A stretch of 39,433 nucleotides of DNA from Halioglobus sp. (GCA_020443325.1 JAGRIK010000276.1:1-39433); one strand, 5' to 3'. Counted from the first letter of the stretch, positions 1 through 9,736 are shown. Program-made: numbers and translations. Notes: a model not told the origin generated them from the letters alone.

Positions 1-176
1 CTATATCCCCTGGCGATGTTTCTTTACTCGCCAGAGAGCTGCACTGCGTTTTACAGGCTGCATTCACGCTAGACAGTGGGGACCCGCAAGCGTCAATGCT
101 GTTTTCCGCTGCCGAGCGACTCTCCGGGCTTCTGGAAAACATGACTGAGAAAGCAGAACGGAGGGGGTACAAATGA
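1..176 (+). CDS. hypothetical protein, 5' end outside window
   Basis: An open frame enters from the left edge (first full codon at base 3) and runs 57 codons to a TGA at 174-176. The visible part is a mainly alpha-helical C-terminus rich in Ala and Leu, ending in a charged MTEKAERRGYK tail. The stop overlaps the ATG of the next gene (ATGA), a typical translational coupling, which is the main reason to believe the frame. It looks like the small DUF3077/DUF6124-type proteins of pseudomonads and their mobile elements (alternating helical segments, no catalytic motif), but that resemblance is weak and I do not assign a function. Confidence 0.5.
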   Translation, partial: ISPGDVSLLARELHCVLQAAFTLDSGDPQASMLFSAAERLSGLLENMTEKAERRGYK

Positions 177-379
177 GCCAGCTAACCGTGAGGGAGGAAA
201 CGGCGGGCATCATGAGATCCCGCACCCCTGAACAGCAGGTGCAGTTCGTCGTAGACGTATACGGCACCCTTTCGCCTTCAAGGAAAATCAGTTTTCTCAA
301 TGCCCTTGCTGAGTATTACCCCGAAGATTCTCACGAGGCCGCCACAATCCGCGAGCTTGTGGCCGGCTGCAAACGATGA
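173..379 (+). CDS. small hypothetical protein (68 aa)
   Basis: A 68-codon ORF whose ATG overlaps the stop of the preceding partial gene and is preceded by a very strong ribosome binding site (GGAGGGGG, ending 5 nt before the ATG). The protein is soluble, with no signal peptide, membrane segment or recognisable motif; the centre reads as a helix-turn-helix-like arrangement of amphipathic helices (EQQVQFVVDVYGTL, then FLNALAEYYPE), which is not enough to call DNA binding. It probably forms a two-gene unit with the gene before it. Both sit in the accessory segment left of the tRNA-Leu, so an element-borne function is likely but unknown. Confidence 0.6.
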   Translation: MSQLTVREETAGIMRSRTPEQQVQFVVDVYGTLSPSRKISFLNALAEYYPEDSHEAATIRELVAGCKR

Positions 380-493
380 TGGGCGGACTGCGGTAGCGCC
401 AGACTCTCACCTGGAGGGCTGGCAACGGCCCTCGATTCTAGCTCTGCGAATTTACAGAGTTGCCCTACCGTCCAAATGCCATTTAAAGCGAAA

Positions 494-1249
494 TCAAATG
501 TCGGAATATGGCTCATTGGGAGTGCCGTCAGGCGATTCCTTCGCGTCCACTATTGCATGAAGAAATAGCTGCCCCCAGATTTCAATTCTAAAGACAGATG
601 TCACGCGATCTTCTGGCACTGTGGCGCGAAGTACTTTGATGCCAGGTTCATGGGCGCGCTCATTCCACCCGCGCACGATTTGTAACATGCGTGCTGCATC
701 ATGTTCCCTCATGGGGTATACGTTGATTTGGAATCTCTCGTCTACTAACTTCCCCTCGTCAAGGTAGAGCATTCCTCGAACAATTTTCTTGGTTAAGTCT
801 GCTATGTGCTTTTCGTTGATCCCTATCTTTAGCAGATTTGTATGCTCAGGAAACCTGTCCGGGCCAAAACCGGGATAAGTGCTTTCGCTAGTAGCGCTGT
901 CAAAATTTGTAGTTTCTGCTTGGATTTGTTCCAGCTTCCGCTGGCGTTGCTTGCGATCTTTGCCAGTCTTAGCTGCGTTAGCATCTAGCGATCTAATCGC
1001 CTTCTCTCCGATGCCGGCTGCGGCAGGGTGGTCTGGATTAAGGGCGAGCCCCAATCGTATCAATAGATCTTTCTCGATCGCCCCCAATTTACTATTGCAC
1101 TGGGGGCAGCTAGGCACCTTCCACTTTTCCTCCTGCGCGTCGTGGGAGTCGGGATACCAAGACACCGGAAAAACATGGTCCCAATTGAGCCTTTCTGTGT
1201 GTTTCAAGCAATGCACACACTGGCCGGGTGGAGGTCGTCTTCTAGCCAA
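494..1249 (-). CDS. HNH endonuclease family protein
   Basis: 251 aa. The N-terminus has a zinc-ribbon-like CVHC pair (residues 11-14), the HNH core LNWDHVFPVSW, then a second Cys pair (SCPQCN) followed by the Asn and helix expected of the HNH beta-beta-alpha-metal fold. After the nuclease domain comes a basic, coiled-coil-prone stretch (about residues 85-110) and a C-terminal domain I do not recognise, ending in mixed beta strands. The only start upstream of the first CVHC is TTG at 1249. This lies 2 nt after the stop of the small membrane-protein gene, so the two are very probably cotranscribed. HNH proteins of this size occur in phages, restriction systems and defence islands; no methyltransferase or other partner is visible. 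Base composition is more AT-rich than the housekeeping genes to the right. Confidence 0.8.
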   Translation of the reverse strand: MARRRPPPGQCVHCLKHTERLNWDHVFPVSWYPDSHDAQEEKWKVPSCPQCNSKLGAIEKDLLIRLGLALNPDHPAAAGIGEKAIRSLDANAAKTGKDRKQRQRKLEQIQAETTNFDSATSESTYPGFGPDRFPEHTNLLKIGINEKHIADLTKKIVRGMLYLDEGKLVDERFQINVYPMREHDAARMLQIVRGWNERAHEPGIKVLRATVPEDRVTSVFRIEIWGQLFLHAIVDAKESPDGTPNEPYSDI

Positions 1250-1251
1250 AA

Positions 1252-1413
1252 TTACACCTCAATACCCTGCGTCAGCGGCACAACAATCACCTGGTCGACT
1301 GAGTGATACACCACCATCGCACCGACTGCGAAGCCGAGCATAAACCCCACCGCGATACTAATGGCGATGAGCCTAAGCGCAGAACGCCTTATGCGTTTGT
1401 CTATGTCATCCAT
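1252..1413 (-). CDS. small single-pass membrane protein (53 aa)
   Basis: A short ORF starting ATG at 1413 and ending TAA 2 nt before the TTG start of the HNH gene. The protein begins MDDIDKRIRR (charged, cytoplasmic), has one hydrophobic span (about residues 12-37, Gly/Ala/Val-rich) and a short polar tail of about 15 residues ending GIEV. Glycine spacing in the span (GFMLGFAVGAM) resembles helix-packing motifs. No strong Shine-Dalgarno precedes the ATG. The tight spacing to the nuclease gene is the best support. A small membrane protein next to a nuclease could be a holin-like, anchor or immunity component, but nothing in the sequence decides this. Confidence 0.5.
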   Translation of the reverse strand: MDDIDKRIRRSALRLIAISIAVGFMLGFAVGAMVVYHSVDQVIVVPLTQGIEV

Positions 1414-1450
1414 GCGGAAAGTTTAGCCTGCACCAGGAGGAACGGCCAAA

Positions 1451-1529
1451 TGTGCATGGAGTGTGCATAGCCACTTTTTGGCAGGTATTTGGATTTGAAT
1501 TAAAATCACTAAAAACCACTAAAATCGCT
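1451..1529. repeat. phased short direct repeats next to tRNA 3' end
   Basis: Two repeat families lie between the small membrane gene and the tRNA. TGTGCAT occurs at 1451-1457 and 1462-1468, 11 bp apart start to start. AAAAYCRCT occurs three times at 1502-1510, 1512-1520 and 1521-1529, at 9-10 bp period. Spacing by one helical turn suggests protein binding on one DNA face. The position just beyond the 3' end of a tRNA gene is where arm-type integrase sites and att cores of integrative elements usually lie. No integrase gene is adjacent here, so the assignment is inference. Confidence 0.35.
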
Positions 1530-1542
1530 ATTTTTATAGTAA

Positions 1543-1626
1543 TACCGGAGGCCGGACTTGAACCGGCACGCTATCGCTAGCATCGGATTTTGAATCCGAC
1601 GTGTCTACCAATTTCACCACTCCGGC
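1543..1626 (-). tRNA. tRNA-Leu (anticodon CAA)
   Basis: Read on the minus strand, the 84-nt gene starts GCCGGAG and ends CTCCGGTA, forming a 7-bp acceptor stem with a G-U first pair and discriminator A. The anticodon stem-loop is TCGGA-TTCAAAA-TCCGA, giving anticodon CAA. A long variable arm (GCTAGCGATAGC) marks it as class II, and the T-loop GGTTCAAGTCC is normal. CAA reads UUG leucine codons. The 3' CCA is not encoded: the sequence after the discriminator is TTACT. The gene is otherwise intact, and its 3' end marks the boundary with the accessory segment to the left. Confidence 0.95.
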
Positions 1627-1714
1627 ATTGAGAGGTAGGTGGAGGCCTTGAGGTGGCTCCCCCCTGGAGAGCGCGGGATTATAGCAATCGGCGGTGAAAC
1701 TTCAATAATTATCC

Positions 1715-1743
1715 TTAACTCCTCGCGACTTTGCAGGTACACT
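1715..1743 (+). promoter_or_regulatory. putative sigma70 promoter for the small acidic protein gene
   Basis: TTAACT at 1715-1720 and TACACT at 1738-1743 are separated by 17 bp, about 80 bp before the next start codon. In the leader that follows, a short hairpin (TCGCCC at 1780-1785, GGGCGA at 1790-1795) is flanked by two ATCTGAGT copies (1771-1778 and 1799-1806). Prediction from consensus only. Confidence 0.4.
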
Positions 1744-1824
1744 GCCGCCCGGTTTCATTCTGAACCAATAATCTGAGTTTCGCCCCATCGGGCGAGTGAT
1801 CTGAGTATCCCGGGAGAAAAGAGC

Positions 1825-2109
1825 ATGGCCATGAAGTTAGTCAAGAAAACAGCCGAGTACAGCATCTACCTGCGTGGTGACAAGCGCTATGCGGTGCAAG
1901 ACGCCAACAAGAAGGCGGTAAACGGTGACGAGAAAGTCCGCATCCTGCTGGAAGAAGAACTGGTCAAGGCACCTGTGCCTGCGGCGCCAGTGGTAGAAGC
2001 GGCGGCTGAAGAAGAACCTGCTGCCGAAGCAGAGGCTGAAGTTGAAGCCGAAGCTCCTGCAGAAGAAGCGCCCGCTGAAGAAGCCCCGGCGGAAGAAGAA
2101 GCGAAGTAA
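1825..2109 (+). CDS. small acidic protein with Ala/Glu/Pro-rich tail
   Basis: 94 aa. Residues 1-50 form a compact basic module ([20 protein letters not shown], then [17 protein letters not shown]) that looks like a small beta-rich domain. The rest is low complexity: Ala, Glu and Pro, with tandem PAEEA units and no aromatic residue. I have a general memory of similar short proteins with a conserved N-terminus and variable acidic tail in Pseudomonas and relatives, always hypothetical. The start is ATG 1825, with GGGAG 8 nt upstream; an alternative ATG lies 6 nt further in. A strong terminator follows at once, so the gene is probably monocistronic. Function unknown; the acidic tail would suit a chaperone-like or binding role, but that is speculation. 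Confidence 0.75.
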   Translation: MAMKLVKKTAEYSIYLRGDKRYAVQDANKKAVNGDEKVRILLEEELVKAPVPAAPVVEAAAEEEPAAEAEAEVEAEAPAEEAPAEEAPAEEEAK

Positions 2110-2128
2110 GCTTTTCTGCTTACGCGAG

Positions 2129-2152
2129 AGCCGGCCCTGCGCCGGCTTTTTT
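2129..2152 (+). terminator. Rho-independent terminator
   Basis: A perfect 7-bp stem (2129-2135 with 2141-2147), a 5-nt loop and a run of T to 2152. It ends the small acidic protein gene and stops only 4 nt before the queA start codon. Confidence 0.85.
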
Positions 2153-2156
2153 ATCC

Positions 2157-4344
<2,188 letters not shown>

Positions 4345-4345
<1 letters not shown>

Positions 4346-4668
4346 TGTATAAGCTCTGCTTCTATGTGCCCGAGTCCCACCTGGAAATGGTCAAGACGGC
4401 GGTGTTCGCCGCCGGCGCCGGCAGGATCGGCGACTACGACAGCTGTTGCTGGCAGGTGCTCGGGGACGGTCAGTTTCGCCCGCTGGAGGGCAGCAAACCG
4501 TTTATTGGCCAGAGCGGCAAGGTGGAAGTTGTCGCCGAGTACCGCGTGGAGCTGGTGTGCGAGCGCGCGTGTGTGCGCGCGGCCGTGGCGGCGCTGATCG
4601 AGGCGCATCCGTATGAAACACCCGCGTGGGACCTGGTGGCGCTGGTGACAGAGTTGCCGCCCGAATGA
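4345..4668 (+). CDS. NIF3-like / YqfO-type small protein
   Basis: 107 aa, matching the short gammaproteobacterial proteins that correspond to the PII/CutA-like insert domain of NIF3/YqfO proteins. The sequence shows the alternating beta-alpha pattern of that fold: YKLCFYVPESHLEMVKTAVF at the start, AGRIGDYDSCCWQV in the middle, HPYETPAWDL near the end. Its ATG overlaps the last base of tgt, and its stop overlaps the Nudix start. Known short members have no established enzymatic role, and the metal-site motifs of full NIF3 proteins are missing here. The HPYE...W motif is the clearest family marker. Confidence 0.75.
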
Positions 4669-5282
4669 TTGAGGATAACGCTATCCTGCAACGTATCGAC
4701 AAAGGCCTGCCACTGCACGACCACAAGTGGCTGAGCCCGATGGGCGACGGGCAGTGGCCACAGGCTGCGGTGTTGGTGGCGCTCACGGACGAAGCTGAGC
4801 CGCAGGTACTGTTGGGGCGCCGGGCGATGCACCTGCACAATCATCCGGGAGAGATCGCCTTTGCCGGTGGCAAGCGCGAGCTGACGGATGTCTCGCCGTG
4901 GCAGACAGCGCAGCGCGAGGCGATGGAGGAAGTGGGCCTGCCCGCGAGCGTGATTCATCCGCTGGGCGAATTTGAGCCGCTGATCACCCGCACCGGCTTT
5001 GAGGTCTACCCCTGCGTCGCGAGCATTCCCGCCGCGCCCGTGCTGGTGGTGGATACCGATGAGTTCGAGAGCGTGTTTTTTGCGCCACTCGCGGCGTTTG
5101 CCAACGCAGGCATTTACCGTCTGGAAACGATGTCTGATGGCAGGGTTTCACGCAAGGTTCCGCACTATCAACTGGGTGATGACAATGTCTGGGGCGTCAC
5201 GGCGGCGATACTGGTGATGTTGGCCAATGTCGCCTACGATGCGGGACTGGATTTACAACGCAACTGGGAGCAAGCACCTTGA
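4665..5282 (+). CDS. Nudix hydrolase, CoA pyrophosphatase (NudL)-like
   Basis: 205 aa from ATG 4665, which overlaps the previous stop; the frame extends further upstream, but that start would lie inside the neighbouring gene. A Nudix box is visible as GGKRELTD followed by REAMEEVGL, carrying the REXXEE metal-binding core. Before it, [21 protein letters not shown] resembles the conserved segment that precedes the box in NudL/CoAse enzymes, which hydrolyse CoA and its derivatives to phosphopantetheine and 3',5'-ADP. The C-terminal half ([10 protein letters not shown], then [12 protein letters not shown]) also follows that subgroup. Substrate is inferred from subgroup likeness only. The TGA overlaps the TTG start of the carbonic anhydrase-like gene. 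Confidence 0.85.
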   Translation: MIEDNAILQRIDKGLPLHDHKWLSPMGDGQWPQAAVLVALTDEAEPQVLLGRRAMHLHNHPGEIAFAGGKRELTDVSPWQTAQREAMEEVGLPASVIHPLGEFEPLITRTGFEVYPCVASIPAAPVLVVDTDEFESVFFAPLAAFANAGIYRLETMSDGRVSRKVPHYQLGDDNVWGVTAAILVMLANVAYDAGLDLQRNWEQAP

Positions 5283-5803
5283 AATACAGCCTTGGCGATA
5301 AACAGGTCACACTGGTGGGCAGCGGGCATTACATCGCCCCCAACGCCGTTCTTATTGGCGATATTACCCTGCAGGAGAACGCCACCGTGTGGTTCGGCTG
5401 CGTATTGCGCGGCGATGCGGACCACATCGAAATAGGGGCGGGCAGTAACGTGCAGGATGGTGCCGTGCTGCATGTGGACCCCGGCTTTCCGCTTACCGTG
5501 GGGAAGAACGTGACTATCGGCCACAAGGTCATGTTGCACGGCTGTACGATTGGCGACGGCTCGCTGGTCGGGATTAACGCGGTCGTGCTCAACGGCGCGA
5601 AAGTGGGCAAGGGCTGCCTGATCGGCGCCAATGCGCTGGTGACAGAAGGCATGGAGATACCGGATGGTTCACTGGTGCTGGGGTCGCCGGCCAAAGTGAA
5701 ATCCCAGCTCTCGCCCGAGCACCAGCAGGGTCTTGCACACAGCGCCTCGCACTATGTTGAGAACGGGCGGCGCTACAGCGAGCATCTCAGGGAGCAGGAA
5801 TGA
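5279..5803 (+). CDS. gamma carbonic anhydrase family protein (YrdA-like)
   Basis: 174 aa of left-handed beta-helix hexapeptide repeats ([47 protein letters not shown] and others). The three zinc-ligand histidines are present: one in GAVLHVDPG and two in IGHKVMLHG. The conserved RGD and NVQDG strings that hold the trimer are also there. Proteins of this YrdA/PaaY group form trimers with metal between subunits; carbonic anhydrase activity has been shown for only some. The start is TTG at 5279, which overlaps the Nudix stop and matches the usual N-terminal length; no ATG is available nearby. The stop overlaps the DUF1289 start. Confidence 0.92.
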   Translation: MKYSLGDKQVTLVGSGHYIAPNAVLIGDITLQENATVWFGCVLRGDADHIEIGAGSNVQDGAVLHVDPGFPLTVGKNVTIGHKVMLHGCTIGDGSLVGINAVVLNGAKVGKGCLIGANALVTEGMEIPDGSLVLGSPAKVKSQLSPEHQQGLAHSASHYVENGRRYSEHLREQE

Positions 5804-5988
5804 GTGAGCCAGGGCCCAAATCGCCCTGCATCTCCGTCTGCGTGCTGGACGACGACGATATCTGTATGGGTTGCTACCGCTCGGCGAATGAAATCACCGA
5901 TTGGACGATGAGCACAGACGAGCAGAAGCGCGAGATTTTACGCAGGGCGCAGGAGCGCCTGCAGGCGAGCAATCCTATCCGGCTCTAG
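5800..5988 (+). CDS. DUF1289 family protein
   Basis: A 62-aa protein with the family pattern: [21 protein letters not shown], so four cysteines arranged CxxxC and CxxC, followed by EITDW and a helical tail rich in Arg and Glu ([11 protein letters not shown]). The cysteines probably bind a metal or an iron-sulfur cluster; the family has no settled function. Last gene of the overlapping queA run (ATGA overlap with the gene before). It converges on the minus-strand CorC-type gene, with only 21 nt between their stops and no terminator visible there. Confidence 0.88.
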   Translation: MSEPGPKSPCISVCVLDDDDICMGCYRSANEITDWTMSTDEQKREILRRAQERLQASNPIRL

Positions 5989-6009
5989 TTTTATTTGCGT
6001 ATTGGCGTA

Positions 6010-7266
6010 TCAGGTGGCCAGCTGCGCGCGCACAGACTTCACCACATTGCCTTCCAGCGCCAGTATCTCCAGCCGGTATTCACCGATGGTGAGCCCCGCG
6101 TAGGCATCGGGAAAGGATTCGAGGTATTCCAGCATCAAGCCGCTCAGGGTCTTGGGGCCATCCGTGGGCAGATCCCAGTTCAGCGACTTGTTGATATCGC
6201 GAATGTTGGACGTGCCACTGATGATGTAGCTGCCATCGCGCTGCAGAAAAATGTTATCCGCCATCTCTGCCAGGTTGGAGGTGAATTCCCCCACGATCTC
6301 TTCGAGAATATCTTCCAGCGCCACCACGCCCATTACCTCGCCGTACTCATCGACCACCACGGCAAGCGGCTCTTTCTTTTTCTGGAAGTTCATCAGCTGC
6401 GTGTGCAGCGGTGTGATCTCGGGAATGAAATAGGGCTTTTCCAGTTCCCGCTCCAGCGCCACGCGGTCGATGCCTTCCCTGTGGATGATGCGGCTGACGT
6501 CGCGCATGTGAAGCACGCCCACAATGTTATTGATGTCGTCGCGCCACACCGGCAGGCGCGTGTGTGCGCTGGACTGGATTTTCAGGAGGATCTCGTCGTC
6601 GGTGTCGTCGAGATCGATGCCGTAAACCTCGTTCCGCGGCACCATGATGTCATCCACCGACACGTGTTCCAGGTCGAGGATATTCAGCAACAGCTCCCGG
6701 TGCCTCGCGGGTATCAGCTTGCCGGCGTCGGTGACGATAGTGCGCAATTCATCGGCGGACACATGTGCGTCGTGCTGCTTCTCGGGGTCAACCCCGAGCA
6801 GGCGCAGGATGCCATTGGTGATGAAGTTCACCATCGCAACCAGTGGATACATGATCTTCATCAGCGGCAGCAGTATCAAACTGGAGGGAAAGGCCACTTT
6901 CTCCGGGTGTAATGCCGCGACGGTTTTCGGCGTGATCTCGCTGAAGATCAGGATCACGAGCGTCAGGAAGCCGGTGGCGATATACACACCCGCATCGCCC
7001 CACAGGCGAATCGCGATTACGGTGGCGATGGCCGACGCAAAAATGTTCACGAGGTTGTTGCCGATCAGGATCAGGCCGATCAATCGATCCGGTCGCGCCA
7101 GCAGTTTGCCGGCGCGTATGGCACCCCGGTGATGTTGCTTCTGCAGATGTTTCAGTCGATAACGGTTGAGCGTCATCATGCCAGTTTCTGAACTGGAGAA
7201 GAATCCGGAGAGGAAGATAAGTGCAACAAGAATGGAGAAGAGTAATCCCAGCGGTGCTTCGTTCAA
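6010..7266 (-). CDS. CNNM/CorC-HlyC family membrane transporter (YfjD-like)
   Basis: 418 aa in the usual three-part layout. An N-terminal DUF21/CNNM membrane domain has about four spans (the first near residues 8-24, then LIGLILIGNNLVNIFAS and GFLTLVILIFSEITPKTVA). A CBS pair occupies about residues 195-330 (VDDIMVPRNEVYGI, VVDEYGEVMGVVALEDILEEIVGE). A C-terminal CorC_HlyC domain ends around GNVVKSVRAQL. The family is linked to Mg2+/Co2+ efflux and sodium-dependent magnesium export; substrate here is inferred. It sits next to the ypjD-like gene on the same strand, a neighbourhood (yfjD, ypjD, ffh) conserved across gammaproteobacteria. Confidence 0.92.
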   Translation of the reverse strand: MNEAPLGLLFSILVALIFLSGFFSSSETGMMTLNRYRLKHLQKQHHRGAIRAGKLLARPDRLIGLILIGNNLVNIFASAIATVIAIRLWGDAGVYIATGFLTLVILIFSEITPKTVAALHPEKVAFPSSLILLPLMKIMYPLVAMVNFITNGILRLLGVDPEKQHDAHVSADELRTIVTDAGKLIPARHRELLLNILDLEHVSVDDIMVPRNEVYGIDLDDTDDEILLKIQSSAHTRLPVWRDDINNIVGVLHMRDVSRIIHREGIDRVALERELEKPYFIPEITPLHTQLMNFQKKKEPLAVVVDEYGEVMGVVALEDILEEIVGEFTSNLAEMADNIFLQRDGSYIISGTSNIRDINKSLNWDLPTDGPKTLSGLMLEYLESFPDAYAGLTIGEYRLEILALEGNVVKSVRAQLAT

Positions 7267-7357
7267 AGCAGGTTTAGACCTCGTAGTTGAAAACGGGTTC
7301 CATCTTGAAGAAAAAGAGGGGTCGGGGCAAGTCCCGCAAGTGCTTTTGTGCAGCGCT

Positions 7358-8161
7358 CTAGCCGCGTTGCAATATCAGTTCCAGCACCAGTTTTGAGCCG
7401 AAAAAGGCCAGCATCAGCATCGCAAAGCCCGCCAGCGTGAAGCGCACGGCCGTTTTGCTGCGCCAGCCCAGGCGATAGTGTCCCCACAGCAGCGTGGAAA
7501 ACAGCAGCCAGGCGACAATGGTCAGTACCGTTTTATGCACCAGGCTCTGCGCAAAAATGTCGTCGACAAATACGGCGCCGGACACGATCGCGATGGTCAG
7601 CAGGGCCACGCCGATCCAGAGCAATTCAAACAACATGCTTTCCATCAGTTGCAGCGGCGGAAGGATCTGGATAATCCCTCGCGTGTGGCGGTGCTTCAGC
7701 TGGTGGTCCTGCAGCGCGAGCACGCCTGCCTGGATTGCGGCCAGTGTGAGCACGGCATAGGCCAGTATGGAGCTGCTGATATGCAGGATCATGCCGCTGC
7801 TGAGGTGGCTGAGAATAGGCGCCGTGTCGGGCGCAAAGGTGGACACCAGCACCGCGAGGGCGGACAGCGGAAACAGCGCAATCAGCAGGTTCTGCAACGG
7901 CCTTCGTGTCAGCGAGGTGACGCAGGCGAGATTGATCACGAGGAATAGCAGTGCGGCGATCTTGAAGAACCCGAGGTCCACACCGGTGCCGGGGAACGCG
8001 ATTTTCCAGACGATGCCCGCGTGTAACACCAGGGCCGACAGCCCCAGTACCAGGACGCTGCGATCAATCTGCCGGTGGCGTTGCGAGAGATGCAGTAATT
8101 GCAAGCCGGTCGCGGCCAGATACAGCAGTGCGCAGAGCGGGGCGAGTAAAGTGATAGACAT
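7358..8161 (-). CDS. YpjD-like inner-membrane protein, CcsA/CcmC fold
   Basis: 267 aa with about eight predicted membrane helices, starting MSITLLAPLCALLYLAATG and ending with FTLAGFAMLMLAFFGSKLVLELIL. Conserved positions of the cytochrome c assembly domain are visible: HISSSILAYAVLTLAA in the middle and KTVLTIVAWLLFSTLLWGHY near the end, with histidines that in CcsA/CcmC relatives bind haem. The standard YpjD role is not established; E. coli ypjD lies beside ffh and yfjD as here. Divergent from ffh, with a 126-bp shared upstream region. Confidence 0.9.
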   Translation of the reverse strand: MSITLLAPLCALLYLAATGLQLLHLSQRHRQIDRSVLVLGLSALVLHAGIVWKIAFPGTGVDLGFFKIAALLFLVINLACVTSLTRRPLQNLLIALFPLSALAVLVSTFAPDTAPILSHLSSGMILHISSSILAYAVLTLAAIQAGVLALQDHQLKHRHTRGIIQILPPLQLMESMLFELLWIGVALLTIAIVSGAVFVDDIFAQSLVHKTVLTIVAWLLFSTLLWGHYRLGWRSKTAVRFTLAGFAMLMLAFFGSKLVLELILQRG

Positions 8162-8165
8162 CTCG

Positions 8166-8194
8166 TTGGACCGGGGGCCGGGGTAAAGTATACT
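8166..8194 (+). promoter_or_regulatory. putative sigma70 promoter for ffh
   Basis: TTGGAC (8166-8171) and TATACT (8189-8194) with a 17-bp spacer, about 95 bp before the ffh ATG and just upstream of the divergent ypjD start. This is one of the best consensus matches in the window. Confidence 0.6.
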
Positions 8195-8287
8195 GCGCCC
8201 TTTGTACCGGCTTGTCCCCGCAGAATCAATAGTGACCAGCGTCGCGTACTAATGTCGTGAGCGTCCGCGACTCAGGAGAGATAGAGA

Positions 8288-9664
8288 ATGTTTGAGAGTT
8301 TAACTGATCGGCTGTCCCACAGCCTGCGCAGCATCACAGGCAAGGCGCGCTTAACCGAGGAGAATATCCAGGAAACCATGCGCGAAGTCCGCATGGCGCT
8401 GCTGGAGGCCGATGTCGCGCTTCCCGTGGTCAAGGAATTTGTCGAATCGGTGAAACAGCGTGCCGTTGGGCAGGATGTCATGAAGAGCCTCAGTCCGGGG
8501 CAGGCCTTCCTGAAGATCGTGCAGGCCGAGCTGGAAGCTGTGATGGGCACGGCCAACGAGGGCCTGAACCTAGCCACGACCCCGCCCGCAGTGATCATGA
8601 TGGCCGGCTTACAGGGTGCCGGTAAAACCACTACCGTCGCCAAGTTGGCCCGGTTGCTCAAGGAGCGCGACAAGAAAAAGGTGACGGTGGTGAGTGCCGA
8701 CGTCTACCGCCCGGCTGCCATCAAGCAGCTGGAGACACTGGCAGGTGAGGTCGGCGTTGACTTCTTCGCCAGCGATATCGAGCAAAAGCCCGTCGCGATT
8801 GTACAGGCGGCACTGGCCCACGCCCGGATCAAGTTCAGCGACGTGCTGATCGTCGATACCGCGGGCCGCCTGGCCGTCGACGAGGCAATGATGGCCGAGA
8901 TCGCCGAACTGCACGCCGCGGTCAAGCCGGTGGAGACGCTGTTCGTCGTAGACGCGATGACCGGCCAGGACGCGGCCAATACCGCCAGGGCCTTTGGTGA
9001 GGCGCTGCCGCTGACCGGGGTCGTGCTGACCAAAGTGGATGCCGATACCCGCGGTGGTGCGGCGCTGTCGGTGCGCTCGATAACCGGCAAGCCGATCAAG
9101 TTCCTCGGTGTCGGCGAGAAAACCACCGCGCTGGACCCCTTCCACCCGGATCGCCTGGCCTCACGCATCCTCGGTATGGGCGATATGCTGTCGCTGATCG
9201 AGGAAGTCGAGCAGAAGGTCGATAAAGAGAAAGCGGCCAAGCTCGCCCGCAAGGTGAAAAAGGGCAAGAAGTTCGATCTGGAGGATTTCCGCGACCAGCT
9301 GCAGCAAATGAACAATATGGGCGGCATGGCGGGCATGCTGGATAAACTGCCCGGCATGGGCAATATGGCCCAGATGGCGCAGCAGAACATCGATATGAAA
9401 ATGTTTGCGCGCATGGAGGTGATGATCAACTCCATGACCCCGAAGGAGCGCCGCAACCCGGAACTCATACAGGGCGGGCGCAAGCGCCGTATTACCCAGG
9501 GGTCGGGCACGCAGGTGCAGGATCTCAACCGCCTGCTGAAGCAGCACAAGCAGATGCAGAAGATGATGAAGAAGATGAAGGGCGGCGGTATGGAGAAAAT
9601 GATGCGCGGCCTGGGTGGGATGATGCCCCCGGGCGGCCCCGGCGGCGGCTTTCCCACCCGCTGA
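8288..9664 (+). CDS. ffh: signal recognition particle GTPase Ffh
   Basis: The protein subunit of the bacterial SRP, which binds 4.5S RNA and signal sequences and docks with FtsY at the membrane. The 458-aa sequence has the N domain (residues 1-95), then the G domain with P-loop GLQGAGKTTTVAKLA, DTAGRLAVDEAMM, TKVDADTRGGAAL and the closing GVGEKTTALDPFHPDR. A long methionine-rich M domain begins near residue 300 (Gly/Met runs around MNNMGGMAGML and the SMTPKERRNPELI helix). The C-terminus is a Gly/Pro/Met tail. Length is normal. The ATG is preceded by AGGAGAG. It is followed after about 165 bp by the rpsP operon. Confidence 0.98.
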   Translation: MFESLTDRLSHSLRSITGKARLTEENIQETMREVRMALLEADVALPVVKEFVESVKQRAVGQDVMKSLSPGQAFLKIVQAELEAVMGTANEGLNLATTPPAVIMMAGLQGAGKTTTVAKLARLLKERDKKKVTVVSADVYRPAAIKQLETLAGEVGVDFFASDIEQKPVAIVQAALAHARIKFSDVLIVDTAGRLAVDEAMMAEIAELHAAVKPVETLFVVDAMTGQDAANTARAFGEALPLTGVVLTKVDADTRGGAALSVRSITGKPIKFLGVGEKTTALDPFHPDRLASRILGMGDMLSLIEEVEQKVDKEKAAKLARKVKKGKKFDLEDFRDQLQQMNNMGGMAGMLDKLPGMGNMAQMAQQNIDMKMFARMEVMINSMTPKERRNPELIQGGRKRRITQGSGTQVQDLNRLLKQHKQMQKMMKKMKGGGMEKMMRGLGGMMPPGGPGGGFPTR

Positions 9665-9707
9665 ACGCCGGGCGCCCGATCTGCTTAAAAAATATTCGGC
9701 TGCAGGG

Positions 9708-9736
9708 TTTAAACTCCCGCGCATTTTCCGTATGAT
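9708..9736 (+). promoter_or_regulatory. putative promoter for the rpsP operon
   Basis: TATGAT at 9731-9736 is a near-consensus -10 box. The -35 box TTTAAA at 9708-9713 is weak, with a 17-bp spacer. It lies in the 164-bp gap between ffh and rpsP, about 95 bp before the rpsP ATG. Confidence 0.4.

Larger units (their letters stand above)
1..1542. mobile_element. possible accessory island ending at tRNA-Leu
   Basis: The left 1.5 kb differs from the conserved block to its right: small unknown genes, an HNH nuclease, a tiny membrane protein, lower GC and phased repeats stopping at the 3' end of a tRNA gene. These are the usual marks of an element boundary. No integrase or duplicated tRNA fragment is visible in the window, so this is inference. 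Confidence 0.35.

Noticed and set aside
414-433. Hairpin GAGGGC/GCCCTC after the 68-aa gene, considered as a terminator
   Set aside because: Only 6 bp with an 8-nt loop and no T-run after it.
5995-6912. Plus-strand ORF (305 codons) opposite the CorC-type gene
   Set aside because: The minus-strand protein has clear DUF21, CBS and CorC domains; this frame is a shadow.
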